Assembly (NCBI GenBank): GCA_016787565.1
Contig: JAEUUG010000008.1
Span: 43,197-107,196 of the forward strand
Direction of reading: 5' to 3'
DNA from: Cyclobacteriaceae bacterium
GTDB taxonomy: Bacteria; Bacteroidota; Bacteroidia; Cytophagales; Cyclobacteriaceae
DNA: 64,000 nt
The position numbers were made by a program, and so were the translations under genes. Below are positions 63,773-64,000 of this stretch, piece by piece (the first letter of the stretch is position 1; each line of letters starts with the position of its first letter). Below the pieces are notes generated by a model. The model was not told where the DNA came from. It saw nothing but the letters and a program-made list of their open reading frames with translations, and did not search any database.

Positions 63773-63803
63773 TTTGTACAAATCAAAATCTGTACTACAT
63801 TTG
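63773..63803 (+). promoter_or_regulatory. Bacteroidota promoter of tRNA-Val
   Basis: TTTG (63773-63776), exactly 19 bases, then TACATTTG (63796-63803) is a full match to TTTG-N19-TAnnTTTG. Transcription should start about 7 bases before the mature tRNA 5' end at 63817. Confidence 0.85.
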
Positions 63804-63816
63804 CAGTCCCAAAAAG

Positions 63817-63891
63817 GGGAGTTTAGCTCAGCTGGTTCAGAGCATCTGCCTTACAAGCAGAGGGTCGGGGGTTCGAATCCCTCAACTCCCA
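63817..63891 (+). tRNA. tRNA-Val (anticodon TAC)
   Basis: The acceptor arms GGGAGTT (63817-63823) and AACTCCC (63884-63890) pair fully. The D-arm is GCTC/GAGC, the anticodon stem TCTGC/GCAGA holds loop CTTACAA with anticodon TAC, and the T-arm is GGGGG-TTCGAAT-CCCTC. The discriminator base is A. CCA is not encoded and must be added after transcription. Total 75 bases. Confidence 0.97.
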
Positions 63892-63892
63892 C

Positions 63893-63922
63893 AAAAGCCT
63901 CAGCCTATCGCTGGGGCTTTTT
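63893..63922 (+). terminator. Terminator of tRNA-Val
   Basis: AAAAGCCTCAGC (63893-63904) pairs with GCTGGGGCTTTT (63910-63921) with one T-G wobble, ending in a short T-run. It begins two bases after the mature tRNA and six bases before the GIY-YIG start codon. Confidence 0.75.
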
Positions 63923-63927
63923 ACATA

Positions 63928-64000
63928 ATGGCTTATCTGTACATTTTGTATTCGTCCTCAGCAGACATCTATTACATCGGCCATACAACAGAGCCACTTA
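63928..64000 (+). CDS. GIY-YIG nuclease-family protein, cut by the window edge
   Basis: Only the first 24 residues are present: MAYLYILYSSSADIYYIGHT and a few more. The pattern YLYILYSS...YYIGHT is the start of small free-standing GIY-YIG (UvrC/URI-type) endonuclease-domain proteins that are common and multicopy in Bacteroidota. The start codon follows the tRNA-Val terminator by 5 bases. The catalytic Arg, Glu and Asn lie beyond the window, so activity cannot be judged. Confidence 0.85.
   Translation, partial: MAYLYILYSSSADIYYIGHTTEPL

Overview
The window looks like a chromosome segment from a Bacteroidota bacterium, most likely of the order Cytophagales. Several signs point there: two proteins end in type IX secretion (T9SS) type A sorting domains; one histidine kinase has a Reg_prop/Y_Y_Y sensor; the ribosomal block runs rpmB-rpmG-DUF4295 with ftsY next to it; DUF6452 and DUF6048 genes sit side by side; bacillithiol genes are present; the E1 alpha and beta subunits of a 2-oxoacid dehydrogenase are fused; and promoters match the Bacteroidota form TTTG-N19-TAnnTTTG, seen perfectly before the tRNA gene. 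The genus is not resolved. There is no CRISPR array, rRNA, prophage or insertion sequence.

1-5.5 kb is a minus-strand run: a truncated sensor kinase and its OmpR-type regulator, an LtaS/sulfatase-type membrane phosphotransferase, thioredoxin, a TauE/SafE permease and an RlpA-like SPOR protein. guaB follows at 5.7 kb on the plus strand. An 8.5 kb gene for a 2837-residue secreted repeat protein fills 7.3-15.8 kb. From 15.9 to 24.0 kb come a partner-switching trio (PP2C phosphatase, STAS antagonist, RsbW-like kinase), three periplasmic foldases of the parvulin/SurA type and a MoxR ATPase.

24-34 kb holds a Tat-exported superoxide dismutase, a 2-oxoglutarate-dependent dioxygenase, a ChrA transporter, a TonB protein, an outer-membrane-like protein of unknown function, YtxJ, a 795-residue basic repeat protein of unknown function and the fused E1 enzyme. 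34-46.7 kb has a large sensor kinase, an M16 peptidase, ispF, an AI-2E-family permease, mnmD and gltB-gltD. 46.9-49.3 kb is an agmatine-to-putrescine operon (aguB, aguA) interrupted by a four-helix-bundle gene that is flanked by inverted 8-base iterons.

49-56 kb carries folate and bacillithiol genes (5-FTHF cyclo-ligase, bshC), rimO, DUF6452/DUF6048, ftsY and the L28/L33/DUF4295 block. 56-64 kb has a HAD phosphatase, an FG-GAP T9SS protein, murF, a DUF2461 protein, an AsmA-like protein, tRNA-Val(TAC) and the start of a GIY-YIG gene at the edge.

Most of the window is housekeeping plus envelope biology. No clear defence or biosynthetic system is visible. The least explained parts are the iteron-flanked four-helix-bundle gene, the giant modular T9SS protein and the basic repeat protein. 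No stretch longer than about 300 bases lacks a gene; the longest, upstream of gltB, holds nested inverted repeats.
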